64,000 bases of DNA from Sarcocystis neurona (GCA_000727475.1 KL647291.1:596325-660324); one strand, 5' to 3'; shown: positions 25,445 through 36,992, counted from the first letter of the stretch. Notes: generated by a model from the sequence alone, not told the origin. Made by a program: numbers and translations.

Positions 25445-27476
25445 TATGGCCGCACGTTTCTCATTAAAGCTTCACATATCCTGCGTTACCACCCTACCAG
25501 GACTGTTAAAGACGATATTTGCACGCTTTCCGCATGCGGCACCTCGCGCATGTCAAGCATAAACCAGTAAGACGCGGGACGGGGCTGTCTCTTCACTCAT
25601 GCACTCCAACGTACCAATCGTTAGACGACAGTCAGTCACCTTTCTTCGTAGTTTTCCTTAGCGATGAAGGGGCGAAATGGATGGGCCTTAACGGGATGTT
25701 GCGAGGGTGTAGTGTACACTGCATGCATCTATTGTAACGAATCCACGTCTGCAGTGCTTACCCGATTGAGAACAGCGGCGCGTCACTGTAACCAGCCAAC
25801 GTCTTTGAAACGATCCCGCACACTTCGTGATGTCTCAGTCCTAAAAATCACACCTACCTGTGAATGCGTAGACGTGGAACGCCATCGACTAAAGGATAGA
25901 ACACGCGTTGATTCTGCGGTGTCACTGCGTAGGTTTCAGCACAACACGCGGGAGGCACATGCAGCACAGCACGTTCGCTTGTGAGGCGGCAATATCAGCT
26001 CTGCACACAGAAGTTCGTGGCAAAGACAACTCTGCCGCACACCCATTGTTAAACTCCCATTTTCGCGCAAAAAAGAAACGGCAACGGTGCAAGAGTTGTT
26101 CGCTCCCTTTGGAACGAAGCTTGTTCGCAGGTGATTGAGTGGAGCGTGATCGACCCAACACGGACTGACGAGATCCCTGCGGCTTGATAGGCGATATGTA
26201 CGGTAAAACAACGACACCGATTTGACTTGTAGAAATGCCATAAGTAGAGGCCTAGCCAGCTTCAAATGGACCACACAGAAAACGCTACGAAAGCCTTTTC
26301 ATGAGTAGTTTGTGCGGTCAGCCGACCACAGCGTAATCTTGAAACGGGCTTTCGCCTAGGACTTTACAGCTGGGGTCTCGTAAGTTCGAAGACTATCTTG
26401 CGGTAAACACCCGAGCTAGTACCACCTTTTTGTCCGGCCGGCAGGGTCTGCCCTTGCGTCTACCGTGCTGCTAGTCATTCCCCGAAGCCCTGGTTCTGGC
26501 CGAGAAGATCGTACGCCGGAGGTACGTTAACAGGTGAAAAGCCTTCTCTTCGACGCCTGGTTGCTTCGGCTGCCCTCCTATGTATTCACTTACCTCTGTG
26601 TTGCAAGTTTTGTTACAAACCCGCCTATTACGGATGAGGGCATTGAATGAAGGTTACTGCTGTTGAGACAGGAGCGATACAATGGCTGTTCTGGCATACG
26701 CTGTGATAACGTTGAGACAAGTCAGGCTTCCTCATTGGTTTTTGTCGCGCACGGTTCAGCGGCTAGGGAGCACGTGCGTCCAAACTGTCTTCCGCAGCAA
26801 TAACATTTCAGTTGTGGCGCGATTTTGAGTGAGGGGAGGGATGTGGAACGTGTGTATGTGTCCAAGTACTCCAACGTAGGCACACACGATTCCTACCGCT
26901 GAGCGAGGTTAGTGCATCGCGTTTCACTTCTGCTGTATACGACCTAAAACAGCCATCTGAGCAAATGTGAAGTGGGGAAGAACAAGAGACAGCTCTGCCT
27001 TCTTCAGCCCCCAAATCCTCTTCCTGCAAAGAGCCACCTTCAGACGTCTCCAAGCTGGATGTCCGTTTACTGTAGCGGGTAGTAAAGACCCTGCTAGTTA
27101 CCTTGAAATACGCCAGCAGTGAAAGTTCGGTGCATAGCTTGTAATATACAGAAAGTCGCAGTGAAGACAGCGTGCCACCACCGGTATGGTCAAAAATCAT
27201 CATGGATCTTGAATTTTCTTGCGCATGGAAATCCTTTCTGAATATCAAAGTCTGTTTCGAGGAAAACGCGGTGAAGTATCGTGAAAGTTGAAATTGCACG
27301 ACGATAACAAAGGAGTACATCGGTACACGTGGTATTTTTCCACGCTGTATTGAAGTCGCAACAATTAACAGTGGCTCCGAAAACCACGCGCGATGCTCTA
27401 CAAATGATTATTATGTGGGCACCGGATTACCGCGCAAAAAGAGGTTCAAGTGTATGTGTCGTAGTGCGTTCCGTCT
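25445..27476. other. Intergenic stretch, no gene supported
   Basis: Repeat-poor sequence between the Lys/Ser-rich gene and the first small secreted-protein gene. The minus-strand frame at 26808-27320 is open and partly acidic but has no start context, splice partner or motif that I can defend. It may include the 3' UTR of the gene upstream of it at 27477. Confidence 0.45.
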
Positions 27477-28076
27477 TCACTCTTCCGTGGACAGCCGTTT
27501 TAGAAACCGGCCTAGGCCGAAGCCGTAGCCACCATAAGGATATCCCCAACCTCCGTAGGGGTAGCCGTAGCCGTAACCGTAACCGTAGTTAGGATATCCC
27601 CCACCCCAGAAGCCCCATCCCATGCTAGCGCGGCGTTTGCTCACGTCTGCCGCGGCAACTCTTTCCATTGCGCGCTGTTCGGCTTCTTCCATCATTTCCT
27701 CTTCCATTTGTGCCACGGCTTCCTCGGATGACTTCTCGCTCTGCAGCAAACAGTGCACAATGCATGGTTACAAGCAGAGGATGAAACCTCGTCACATCAG
27801 TCTGAGAAACACGCAACTACTTCGGCTAAATGCCCCTCATGTGTTTAATTCAAGCACGCTAATGGGCCACCAAATTCGCTGATGTGTCGCCTGTCCAAGA
27901 TTTGTAGAGGTGGGATGATTTGCGCACCTGTTCTTATTACCGTCGTGGAAACTACTCTAGTACAGCAACAGCAGATGACAGGTTTTTTTTTCACCCACCG
28001 GTCTCGCAGCGTGCGCAGTCGTCACACTCATGACGACAGCTGCTAGAAGAGCAAGAAGGAGCTGCAACAGTTTCAT
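27477..28076 (-). CDS. Small secreted Gly/Tyr/Trp-rich protein, copy 1 (113 aa, two exons)
   Basis: Exon 1 (27999-28076, 26 codons) encodes a textbook signal peptide, MKLLQLLLALLAAVVMSV, ending in THAARP with a likely cleavage after AHA. The donor is CCG|GTGGGT and the acceptor TGCTGCAG|AGC, both phase 0. Exon 2 (27477-27740) encodes the rest. It starts with an acidic Glu/Met/Ala helix-like segment (AQMEEEMMEEAEQRAME), then a basic site (VSKRRAS). Next comes a tail of about 45 residues made almost only of Gly, Tyr, Trp, Pro and Phe, with ten Tyr (YPNYGYGYG, GGWGYPYGG), ending GLGRFLKRLSTEE. No cysteine occurs in the mature part. Function is not known to me. Tyr/Gly-rich secreted proteins in coccidia include oocyst-wall precursors that cross-link through dityrosine, so a structural role is a reasonable inference. 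A paralogue with the same exon plan lies at 31263-31808. Confidence 0.82.
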
Positions 28077-31000
28077 TTTGATTTTCTCAATGCGCGACGA
28101 GGGAAGGAAGCGCGCAGTCGACACTTGTTTTAGGGAACTGACTTGATGAAGAAGGAAAAAGTAGTTGTGGCAGACGTAGGAGCAAACCTCACTCTCCCAC
28201 CACCGTATGGAGCGGCGGGCCTCATTCAGCGACTTTCAGATGGGCACTCAAGCGACATACGTTGACTAGCCACTTTTTTGGATAGTGATCTCTTATCACC
28301 TTACGCTTCTCAGTCTGTTCCACGCAATTACTGGTGCAGCGTCCTTTCTGAAACAACTGCTTCTATGTTTTGCACCCAACTAACTTGGCTTTTCAACCCT
28401 TCCCACTCCGCACGCCAGAGACTCGCGCAGAAATCGGCGTTTCCTTTTCTGGTAAGCAACGAAGTTGCCAGCCCTGAAGAAATTACTCCGCTCTGAAAGT
28501 ACTCGGACTGCATCTCCTCGGCCGCGACTACGCCAAGATTCACACAGCTATCTTGCAGCCAAGCAACCAGCTCGTCAAGAAATTTCGACGCTTGGAGTTT
28601 CGTACACCAGCACATACGCGAGCGCTGAATAATAAGGCTTAGTCGCTTGCTGCAAGCCGACGTAAGAGACGGCCTGATGGCCCTAATTCAGCTATGACTC
28701 CAAGAGCATTTTGCATTACAACATCCAAAGCTCACCACAAAACCTTGGTCGCGTCTTTCCAACCTCACAGAGCATCTTTCGCCCGTGCGTATTACGCAAC
28801 GAAATGTAACACATTAACTATCGCCTTCAGACCTGAAACGTTATGCACTGCTACATGACTCGCAGCAACACTGCAGCTGTTCCCGGTCTTAAGGGCCACA
28901 TCTCACAGGGTGGAAATAATAAAAGCAGACAAATATTGAAAAAGTCAAGTCGCAAGGAAGTTCAGGTGTTTATAGTGCGAGAAAACAGAGCATATCAGTC
29001 GTGCGACCCCTACGGCAAGCAAAGAGCTCTCTCGTCGCTCAACTACAGACGTGCCTGTAGATCGCTGCGATGCAGATTTCGGGAAGACCACAGGAGTACG
29101 ACCCGCAGCACACCAAGGAAGGGACGCACGCAGATCTGGCACAATAATCTGTTCAGATAAAAATCTGAAAGAGAAATAGCTTGAGGTTTGACTCCACTAC
29201 TGACATGAGGCAATCCCAAAAAATCCCTCGCTGCAACCCATCCACCCGAAATACACACATTTCAGCTTCTGGAACTTTGCTTCGAGTCTGGAGACGCTGA
29301 CGGGGGTGGTATGTAAGACGGTTTCTTCACAGATTAGCAGGACGAATTGACTCTACATTACAGTCAACCGTGTGCTCACTGCACAGAGCACGACTCCCAG
29401 CCTTCGCCAATCTCCTTCGATGACTGCTTAAGTCGCCCTCGCCAAAGGATACCCGTTATGTTTTAACATGGTATTCCCTCAATTATGCGCATGGTGAGCC
29501 TCGCCGTCGCTGTCTGCTTCGTCCCTCGATAGTGGCAACGGGGCTCACACACTGGCAGTAAACAGGGTAGCTCGTTACTACTAGCATTAAGACCACGATA
29601 CAGCACATAAATGGAAGCGACGCGACAAGACCGACGTGTTTCACCAGTAACTTCCCAAAGTGTCTTTACCTGCTGACATTAACCATTTACACGGTATTGG
29701 GAAGCGCTCCAATTGATACTAAAGCGGGTCTTCCTCAGGGATGTTGCTGACACGACGAACAGGAGACAGCCTACACCCACTAACACGGATATACGTCAAC
29801 GGTAGGAGGTGGGCAAACGGTGAACATTTTCGACCTGTGTCCAGCGGACGACCACGGCTTCCTTAGAGATACATGAAACTGTAAGCAGCAGCATCACGCA
29901 CGCCGCTCACGTGGTCCGACTCAGGGGGAACCCTTCGCATGCTGAATTCGGGCTGTGGCGATTTGGCATATGTTTACATATAGATGTATATGTATATACA
30001 CACTACTACGGCAGTAGAGAGGTTTTCGCACTTTGTTCAGCAACAAGAGTCTCGTAATTTGTGTTAGTGTCGTAGCAGGCCCCTAAGTGAGACTATGCTG
30101 ATGTATACCTGCATCGGTTTTTGCGAGAAGCAGTGCCAACCAGCAAGAAACGCCTCGTCAGTCACGGATAATCTCAAGCAGTGCGCGGTTAGAGCCGCCT
30201 ACAGCTGCAGGGGTGACAGAGTATGCACTGACATTTACTGCGGTAACAATTTGTCTTATTTTGAGAACGAAGGTCTGAGGGCGTTCCATTGATGACAGCA
30301 GAGATCCCTTCGTATGCTTTATTCAGCGACTGGAGTCCGGTGCTTCACGACACAGGGGAGCCCGCTGGAGTACTTATGCATCCAACTATCCAAAAAACAA
30401 TGACAATTGCCAAGGAGGACCTGCGTCGATCCTTGACAAGCAGTGGCGTCAAACTGTAAAACGCATTAAGTGCATGTCGGATTACTACAGCTTTTGTTGC
30501 CTGCAGGGAGACTTGCTACGCCGTCCGCTACGTACCTCTGATCAGACACCACATGGTCTTGTGTGTGCACTCACTAGTTACACGCCACCACGTCCAATAA
30601 CGTAGCTTGGCTCAGTGAACAAGGTGAAATGTCCACTTCTTAGACCCCGAAACCGTGAACAGGCCACAAAAAACGGCGCACTTATGTGGTGCAGATATTG
30701 TCTCTTGCCACTACGGCCTGCTGCACATCTTGCAATTATGTGTAGATTGGGGGGCACCTCCCAGTAGTTTGGCAGCAGAATGTTCTATGAAGTGGCTTGC
30801 AGGCCAGTAGACTTACACAGGTGGGTGACAAAACGTTGACTTTTTACGTAGCTTTTCAGGTGAGGTAAGGTACGCAACGTACTCGCGCGCTTCCTTGTGA
30901 GTGCCTTTATGCGTCCAACCTGTGTGACAGATGATGCTGTGGACACAAGAGTGTCACAAGAGATGCTGTCGAGAAGTGATCCCATCGTAGATCGAACCAC

Positions 31001-31262
31001 GACGCTCCTTCGGAAGCAGTCAACTGTATTAATGGAATTCGTATGTCTCTAAGGGCTCACAAATATAAGGTACTACAAATGACACTCCACTGCAAGCAAG
31101 TCTCAGTAGCGAGGTACCGGACACCGATATAGGAATGTCTTAACATTTGCCAGTCAATTCAGTGATTGAGGAGTACAAAGCCTGTGCGTGGCGAAGGCAA
31201 GGTTCACGACAACCAGGTCACTACTTACAATGCGAACTGTTTTCCAGCATTTCCACAAAGAT
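28077..31262. other. Intergenic stretch between two secreted-protein genes
   Basis: Repeat-poor except for a short TA run near 29975-30000. It holds the 95-codon minus frame listed separately and other short open frames on both strands, but no splice chains or domains I can support. Promoters of copy 1 should lie just above 28076; no defined element is visible. Confidence 0.4.
28328..28615 (-). CDS. Unassigned ORF, 95 aa, upstream of secreted-protein copy 1
   Basis: An ATG-started frame on the same strand, 250 bp upstream of copy 1. The product is mildly acidic with a natural-looking amphipathic stretch (KFLDELVAWLQDS, VVAAEEMQSEYFQ) and no signal peptide. I do not recognise it. It could be a small gene, an exon, or a remnant of an older element. 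No splice partner was found. Confidence 0.25.
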   Translation of the reverse strand: MCWCTKLQASKFLDELVAWLQDSCVNLGVVAAEEMQSEYFQSGVISSGLATSLLTRKGNADFCASLWRAEWEGLKSQVSWVQNIEAVVSERTLHQ

Positions 31263-31808
31263 TTACTGCCTCCTGAGGAAACGTCCGTAACCGAGGCCGC
31301 CATAAGGCCAGCCCCAGCCTCCATAGTAACCATAGCCATAGTAAGGATATCCCCAGCCACCATAGCCACCCCAGCCGCCGCCCCAACCACCACGGCCACC
31401 CCAGCCGCCGCCCCAGCCACCGCCCCAGCCACCACGGCGACGGCCCATTTTTCTGCTTTCGCTTCTTGCTTCGTGGTCGGACTCCATGCTCTCCATCGCC
31501 TCGCTGCTGGCTTCCTCTTCTTCCATGTGTGGTCTCATCTCTTCGGTATCCATCTTCTGTGAACACAGGAGAGAAGAAGTAATCAGATTGGTGTACCCAC
31601 ATTTTCGACACTGGAATCCTCCGCAAACATTGGATTTCAAGATCTTTGTGGGGAGGTGTACAGCGTACTTACTGTACAGGCCCTACGTCTCCTGTTGTGG
31701 CACCACTGGCACGACGATTGTACAACTTACCCGCTTCTCAGCTTGTGCAGTTGCAAGTGACATTGCAACTAGTGCAAGAAGAATCAAAAGTTTCCTTGTG
31801 ATATTCAT
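31263..31808 (-). CDS. Small secreted Gly/Trp/Tyr-rich protein, copy 2 (123 aa, two exons)
   Basis: Exon 1 (31731-31808) has exactly 26 codons, as in copy 1, and encodes the signal peptide MNITRKLLILLALVAMSL ending in ATAQAEKR. The donor CGG|GTAAGT and acceptor TTCACAG|AAG are both phase 0. Exon 2 (31263-31556) encodes an acidic Glu/Met/Ser segment (RPHMEEEEASSEAMESME), a basic site (RSESRKMGRRR), then a tail of WGGG-type repeats with eight Trp, followed by GGWGYPYYGYGYYGGWG and PYGGLGYGRFLRRQ-stop. The order signal, acidic segment, basic site, aromatic Gly tail, GRFL[KR]R end is shared with copy 1. The signal peptides also align (LLxLLAxVxMSxxTA), so the two are paralogues. The tail has expanded by WGGG repeats here and by YG repeats in copy 1. 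Extracellular structural or wall material is inferred. Confidence 0.82.
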
Positions 31809-33937
31809 TCTGAAAACTGCTCTTTGAATGATTGGGGAGGCAGAAAGGGAGAGGAACTCGAGGGAAGTCAGTTTGATTTGGAGAAAAAAAAATCTGACTC
31901 GCAGTCGTAACACTGTTCGGTGGCTAACACCCAGTGAAAAGCCACGACGCTGATCCCAAGGCCCAAGACAGGTCTCTGCGCGAGCTGACGAGCCGCGGAG
32001 GCGCTAGCTGAATACACTAGAACATCAATGCCAGGTGCTGGCTAGAAGTATTTCTACTCAAATTCTGGTAAAGTGCATGTTGGTCTTTCCAGGATCTAGT
32101 GCGCTGGGCTGGCTCAACAGTCGCGTCAGTGGGCTGGCTAGCGAGACCATTTGTGGCAGAATGCGCTCAAACCAACGTGAGATTCATAAGCGTACAATCG
32201 ACGCTGCTGCCCAGTATTATATGATTGTTTTCCCCGAAAAGTCAAGCGCTGCGCTGGCCCAGCTGTACCGTCAGTGGAATGACTAACGAGACTGTTTGTG
32301 GACCGGATGCATTCAATAGTTATGATATGTACAGGTGCATCTGGTGCCCACGACACGATGCGACTCGCCAGTCATATACCACCGCTCAGTCGCACATTTT
32401 TAGTCGAGCTGCTATGCAGCACAAAGGCAGTGAATCTCTCTCCACAGGGAATGCATCATCAGAGAGATGTTTATGATTGCACCTGTAGGGCAGCACGGGT
32501 GGGTGAGGGATCAGTGAGGGGGAGACATGCAGGAAAGTGCTTATCACTGTTTCCATAGTCTCGTAATGGAAGTTCTGTCGCGTCACACGGCCCACGACTG
32601 CGTTCGCTCGTCACTTCTACCCGGCTACTGAAGTTCCTGCTTTTCAACAAGTGGTGCTTACCTGCTGGTAATACAGACTTGTGTGGGTTAGCTGCTGTAG
32701 AATCCGCTGGATCTATAGCTCCAAGCGATCGCTTATATGGAATAAGTACCCCCAACGCAGGACAAGCGCCAACAGCGTAGGCTCGTATGTGCAGACACAG
32801 TGTCTTCCACCTGCGACCGATGCCACCAATTCGACGACGATTGACGCCACAGAAGTACGCGATGACCTCTCAGCTGCTCGGTCGCCACCTACACGCAACG
32901 GCAGTGTTAAAAACCCGGTATTACATTGCCGAACTAGCTTGGTGGCAGTCTGAATTTGCTAGTACAGGTTGTCACAACAGCTCGTTTGTGCGTTTCGTTG
33001 CCGTTTGCTCGCACGAGCGTGATGAAGGCAGCATCCGAGCTAAGGATATTTGTGAACACCGGCGGTTGCAAGTAGGCCGCTGTAGTTCTGCGTCTGTGCA
33101 ACACTTGATCAAGATCAACGGCGGAGCCTGACAGATCTTGTGAAGTTGCGTATTGAATGTTGTGCCATCCAGCAAGAAGACACCTATCAACCATTGGCTC
33201 TGCTGTCTAGCATGCAGAGAGCTGATGCTCTACTAAGACAATTCTGCTTCACCTCTATGGCTGCTGGTCTCAATCTTTTCTTCTGCTGCGTGTAGCGTCT
33301 TTACTCGAGGATGGCGGGTCTTGCTGCACTTGGTATTCCTGGACAGAAGCAAGAGGTTTGTTGCTCAGGCAGAACGTTCTCTTCAAGGTCCTGCGTCCCT
33401 GTGTTTCTTTTGTAACGTGTTTTCTGCAACACCAGGAAGTGGGCTGTCCCTCTTGGACCAAAACATGTTTGTTGTGGGATGTGTTCTGTATACGAACTGG
33501 CTGTATGCTCGCAAGGGGGGTGAAGTCTTCACAGAAGGAACAGTTCAGAGTATTCAACTAGTGCTTCTTCGCATTGTCAATCCAGTGTGTCACTTCCAGG
33601 CAGAAACACCTCGGTGGCGAAAGCCACGGTTAGTAAACCTGCACAAAGGTGCAAAGGGGTTGCGTTCAGGTTTCGCTCTTGGTACAAACGAGGACAACAC
33701 GCGAAGTCACTAGTGCAGAAATAATACGAGAACTTTTGACAAGGCCTTCCGTAGCACTAGATGCGCGCCCATTACCTGCGCAAGTTAAGAGTCGTAAGAA
33801 CGAAGTTTTAGCATGTTACCGAATTCAGCTTTGTCGGCTGGAAAATTGCGACACGGCCGCCAACACTGATGTGAGTGCGACAGCTCTATGTATATATCTC
33901 TCTCTAGAAATGGTCTGCAGCAGTCCACGATCTGAAT
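31809..33937. other. Intergenic stretch with a diverged tandem duplication
   Basis: Repeat-poor sequence between copies 2 and 3. The only structure I see is a diverged duplication at about 32087-32310 (listed separately). The plus frame 33321-33713 is open for 130 codons but has no motif and overlaps the likely 3' UTR of the gene at 33938. Confidence 0.4.
32095..32310. repeat. Diverged tandem duplication, unit about 138 bp
   Basis: The segment GTCAGTGGGCTGGCTAGCGA near 32126 recurs as GTCAGTGGAATGACTAACGA near 32270, each followed by GAC..TTTGTGG. The surrounding GCGCTG(G)GC(T)GGC(T)CA sequence also recurs. Copies differ at many sites, so the event is old. Confidence 0.55.
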
Positions 33938-34430
33938 TCAGGTGGACTGGACAGCTTCAAGCAGGGTCTCAGTTGCTTCTTTCACGTGTTGTTCAACCCC
34001 GGGCACCTCGTGCAGCGGAGGCTCTCGGGCACTCCGCAGAATGTCCTCAACCTCCTGTTCGCTGGGTATCATTTGACGGTTGAAATGGCTCTCGTCCACC
34101 TGTGCAGCTCACATTTCACAAGTGTGCATTAAAGTGAGTTTGGTGATTTCTTCTAGGGTGGCCGTGGACGCGTAGGACCTGACGTCTTGTTGACGAAGAC
34201 ACTCTTGTACTGTGCGCGGCTCATGTGTGCTGCTGCTTGGTAACCTTGCTTTTGGCGAAAGCGAGAAGCCTCAGTATCTCCACGGCAGAACCGCCCTAAA
34301 CTTGCGGTAGGTGACGATTGCTAGCTCATACAAAAGGCACGAAAAGCCAGCTTACCACTTGACCTGCTGCCATCGACCAGCACGCCGCTAGCACGACAGC
34401 GAAACCCAACAAAGCTTTCGAGCATTCCAT
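33938..34430 (-). CDS. Small secreted protein, third gene with the same exon plan (78 aa)
   Basis: Exon 1 (34356-34430, 25 codons) encodes a signal peptide, MECSKALLGFAVVLAAC then WSMAAGQV. The donor GTG|GTAAGC and acceptor CTGCACAG|GTG are phase 0, as in the two Gly-rich copies. Exon 2 (33938-34099) gives 53 acidic, helix-prone residues (SEQEVEDILRSAREPP, HVKEATETLLEAVQST) and TGA. There is no Gly/Tyr/Trp tail. It may be a member that keeps only the acidic half, or an unrelated small secreted gene that happens to share the exon plan; sequence identity to the others outside general composition is weak. Support is the signal peptide, clean splice sites and matching phase. Confidence 0.6.
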
Positions 34431-35110
34431 GTTGCAGGTGTGAGGGAGCTTGCAACAGGCGTCCGCGTATATCTTGAACTCCTTTTGGCTCAAAAAGCAG
34501 AAACTCTCCGTAGTCTCAGCAGCCACCTCCCGCTAATATTAGCAGCGTCTGGTTTCTCCTTCAATTGTGACCGATTTTTTTCATTGCGCAGGGCCGCAGA
34601 TAGCTCGATCGATCGGCACGTGCTCTGCGGGATCCAGTGTTCTACACGGGCCACGTGGTCACGGTTACGTTGTCTATGTCGCTAGCTGCGTTTAGCAACT
34701 CTCTTGACTGAATGCACCTCAACTGTCTGTCGAAATTACATCGAAGCAGGACAGTTTTCTGGTTTCCCGGTACACCGCCAAAATCAGCTGATAAATATTC
34801 GTAAGATCTTTTCTCTCGTTGACTTCCCGCTGTGCCGACTGAGTACCCGAAATTTCCTGAAAGATGTAAAGTCGTGCCTAGGAACCTACTGTCACAATGT
34901 AACCAAGCACCACGGCCTCTAATAGAACTGAAATTTCATTCAGGCACCTCTTTGAAAATAGGGGTTTTTTACGAAATACGCACTTGCATGAATTCTGCAG
35001 CAGCATGCCATTCCAGGGCATTTCTGTTTGTATTCGTGTTGTAGATGCACAGTACACGCTCCGGCCCGACCAGACAAGTTCCGGGTTGCGCGCGTTGGCA
35101 AAGGTGCACG

Positions 35111-35244
35111 GATGAGTAGCTTTTGGGCGGAGCACGATGGGACATACAGCTACATGCGTAACAGTACGGTGAACACGGATGAGTAGCTTTGGGGCAGAGC
35201 ACGATGGGACATACAGCTACATGCGTAACAGTACGCTGAACACG
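35111..35244. repeat. Recent tandem duplication, 67 bp unit, two copies
   Basis: Two adjacent 67 bp copies (35111-35177 and 35178-35244) start GATGAGTAGCTTT and differ at three positions only. High identity points to a recent event. Confidence 0.95.
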
Positions 35245-35380
35245 GTCAAGATAAGACGCCTACCTGTACAGACCTCCGCAGTGTGCTCTACCACCGTTTG
35301 AAGTCTGCTGCGTTGGTAGTTGAAAGCGTGGCGGTGCTCCGGAGAGGGATAATTGAGGTTGCGCGACCACTTTGTACTTT

Positions 35381-35422
35381 AAAGGATGCACTGCATTCAC
35401 TAAAGGATGCACTGCATTCACT
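35381..35422. repeat. Perfect 21 bp tandem duplication
   Basis: The 21-mer beginning AAAGGATGCACTG and ending CATTCACT occurs twice, back to back and without mismatch. The unit is a multiple of three, so any frame through it is preserved. Confidence 0.95.
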
Positions 35423-36992
35423 GAGTTTGACCAGCAACGAACTGCTACCAACGCCGGCACCACAGCGGTCACCAGGACGACCTCAAAAAGATAGGAAGAA
35501 GCGAACAGGACTAGTTTTGACAGCCAGGACCGAAACCGAGAGGCTGCGTGGAAACGGTAGGCCAGCAATCCAGCTAACCCACGGCTGCAGAAATCAGCGA
35601 CCCTACCTCTGCAAGGGGACTGTACCGCCGTAGAACCGTGGTGCTTCAGTTTCCCGATCAGTTTGGTATGTCGCACCCCGTTCTCAGCGCACAGAAACCG
35701 TAGCGAGCGAGATTTGTATCAGCTCGAAGCAGAGCTCAAGACGGTACGACCGTGACACAAATCTTTCTCTCGGCAAGCGCGCGATGGACGTCGCCGTTCT
35801 ACAGTGCAGTACGCGAGGGAATTAGGCACGATACGTACTAGGACTGCAGGACATCGGACCACGCCTAAAAATAAGTTCCCGGAGGTGCGCTTATATTCTC
35901 CGGTGGAAAACTTTACAGCGTCTACATTGAACTGAAGTAGAACGAATGCAACGGACTGACCGGCTTCGGATTCTTTGCGGATGGGGGACGAACGGCCACA
36001 TTCGTAAACCCTCGAAAGCAGAATATCGTTTGACATTTAGCATGCACTTGTCCACGCGCAAGCGGACACCGTCACAACCTTCCACCCATTTATCGCCGCC
36101 GGCTGGATTATATAAGCTCAGACGTCACCGTTGTTTCATGTAGGCCTGCGTCCGCCAGCTTCTGGTAAAGCTCGTTTGTTGCATCGAGCAATGCGCTCCT
36201 TGTACGTCGTAGAATCACGGTTTCTCCCGCCTCTCCCGGGCACGAATGACGAGTGTCTCAGTTCTGAACATGCTTTCCGCGCCAATGGTGGACAAACTCA
36301 AGTGAAGTTTTGGTGCGTCTGACCCCGGTGTCTACCGTCTTTAAGCACGTCTATTACTGGGCACATCACCGGCACCCGCAGGACCTCATACCACAGCTTG
36401 ACAGACACCTCGATAGTTGACCTTTCTTCGAAGCAAGCTCCATCAGCAGCCGGCACAACGAGTATCTGTACGCGCTTTGGTGCAAACGGTCCTACTAGCG
36501 GCAAATTTAATGTTGCCTCCGCACGACACTACAAAGCCCAAAACTTCGGCTGGCGCAGGAGTTAAGCTGGCACGCCATAATTCCCATTACCTGCTTGCAC
36601 GCATCAACGCCAGAGCAAAGACTCTGGCAACGTTAATAGCGTAATGACTTCTTCTCAACAAAAATTCGCAGCAGATCCGGATCCTTTTCCACTTTTACGT
36701 GCTCCACAGGTATACGTTACTTGCGTACTATCCTGCGTTACACCAGTTCGTGAATTAGACACGCACTACTTCTCATCCCACACTTCCAGGCACCACACGT
36801 TCGCAGATACTGAGACACGGAAACGCTTCCACGCGATGCTGTCATACTTGAGCACGCTTCAAATAAGCAAACAGTTTCTAGCAGTGTTCTACAGGGCACA
36901 ACACATGCACGACTTCTCACGGAGCGCCGGTTCAATCGAATTCCGCCATTGCGGCTCCACTGCTCTGCCGTGGTCTTGTCGAGACGGCCACC

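Larger units (their letters stand above)
34431..36992. other. Intergenic stretch with two short tandem duplications
   Basis: Repeat-poor sequence. It contains two tandem duplications (35111-35244 and 35381-35422, listed separately) and several open frames under 190 codons on both strands (for example 36644-37213 plus), with no recognisable domain or splice chain. Confidence 0.4.

Noticed and set aside
29690..29830. A plus-strand KAGLPQGCC stretch followed, after a frame change, by LHPLTRIYVN, like a non-LTR reverse transcriptase motif
   Set aside because: Only one short motif is visible, with a stop and a frameshift inside it, and no YxDD or endonuclease sequence nearby. A profile search would be needed before calling a retroelement.
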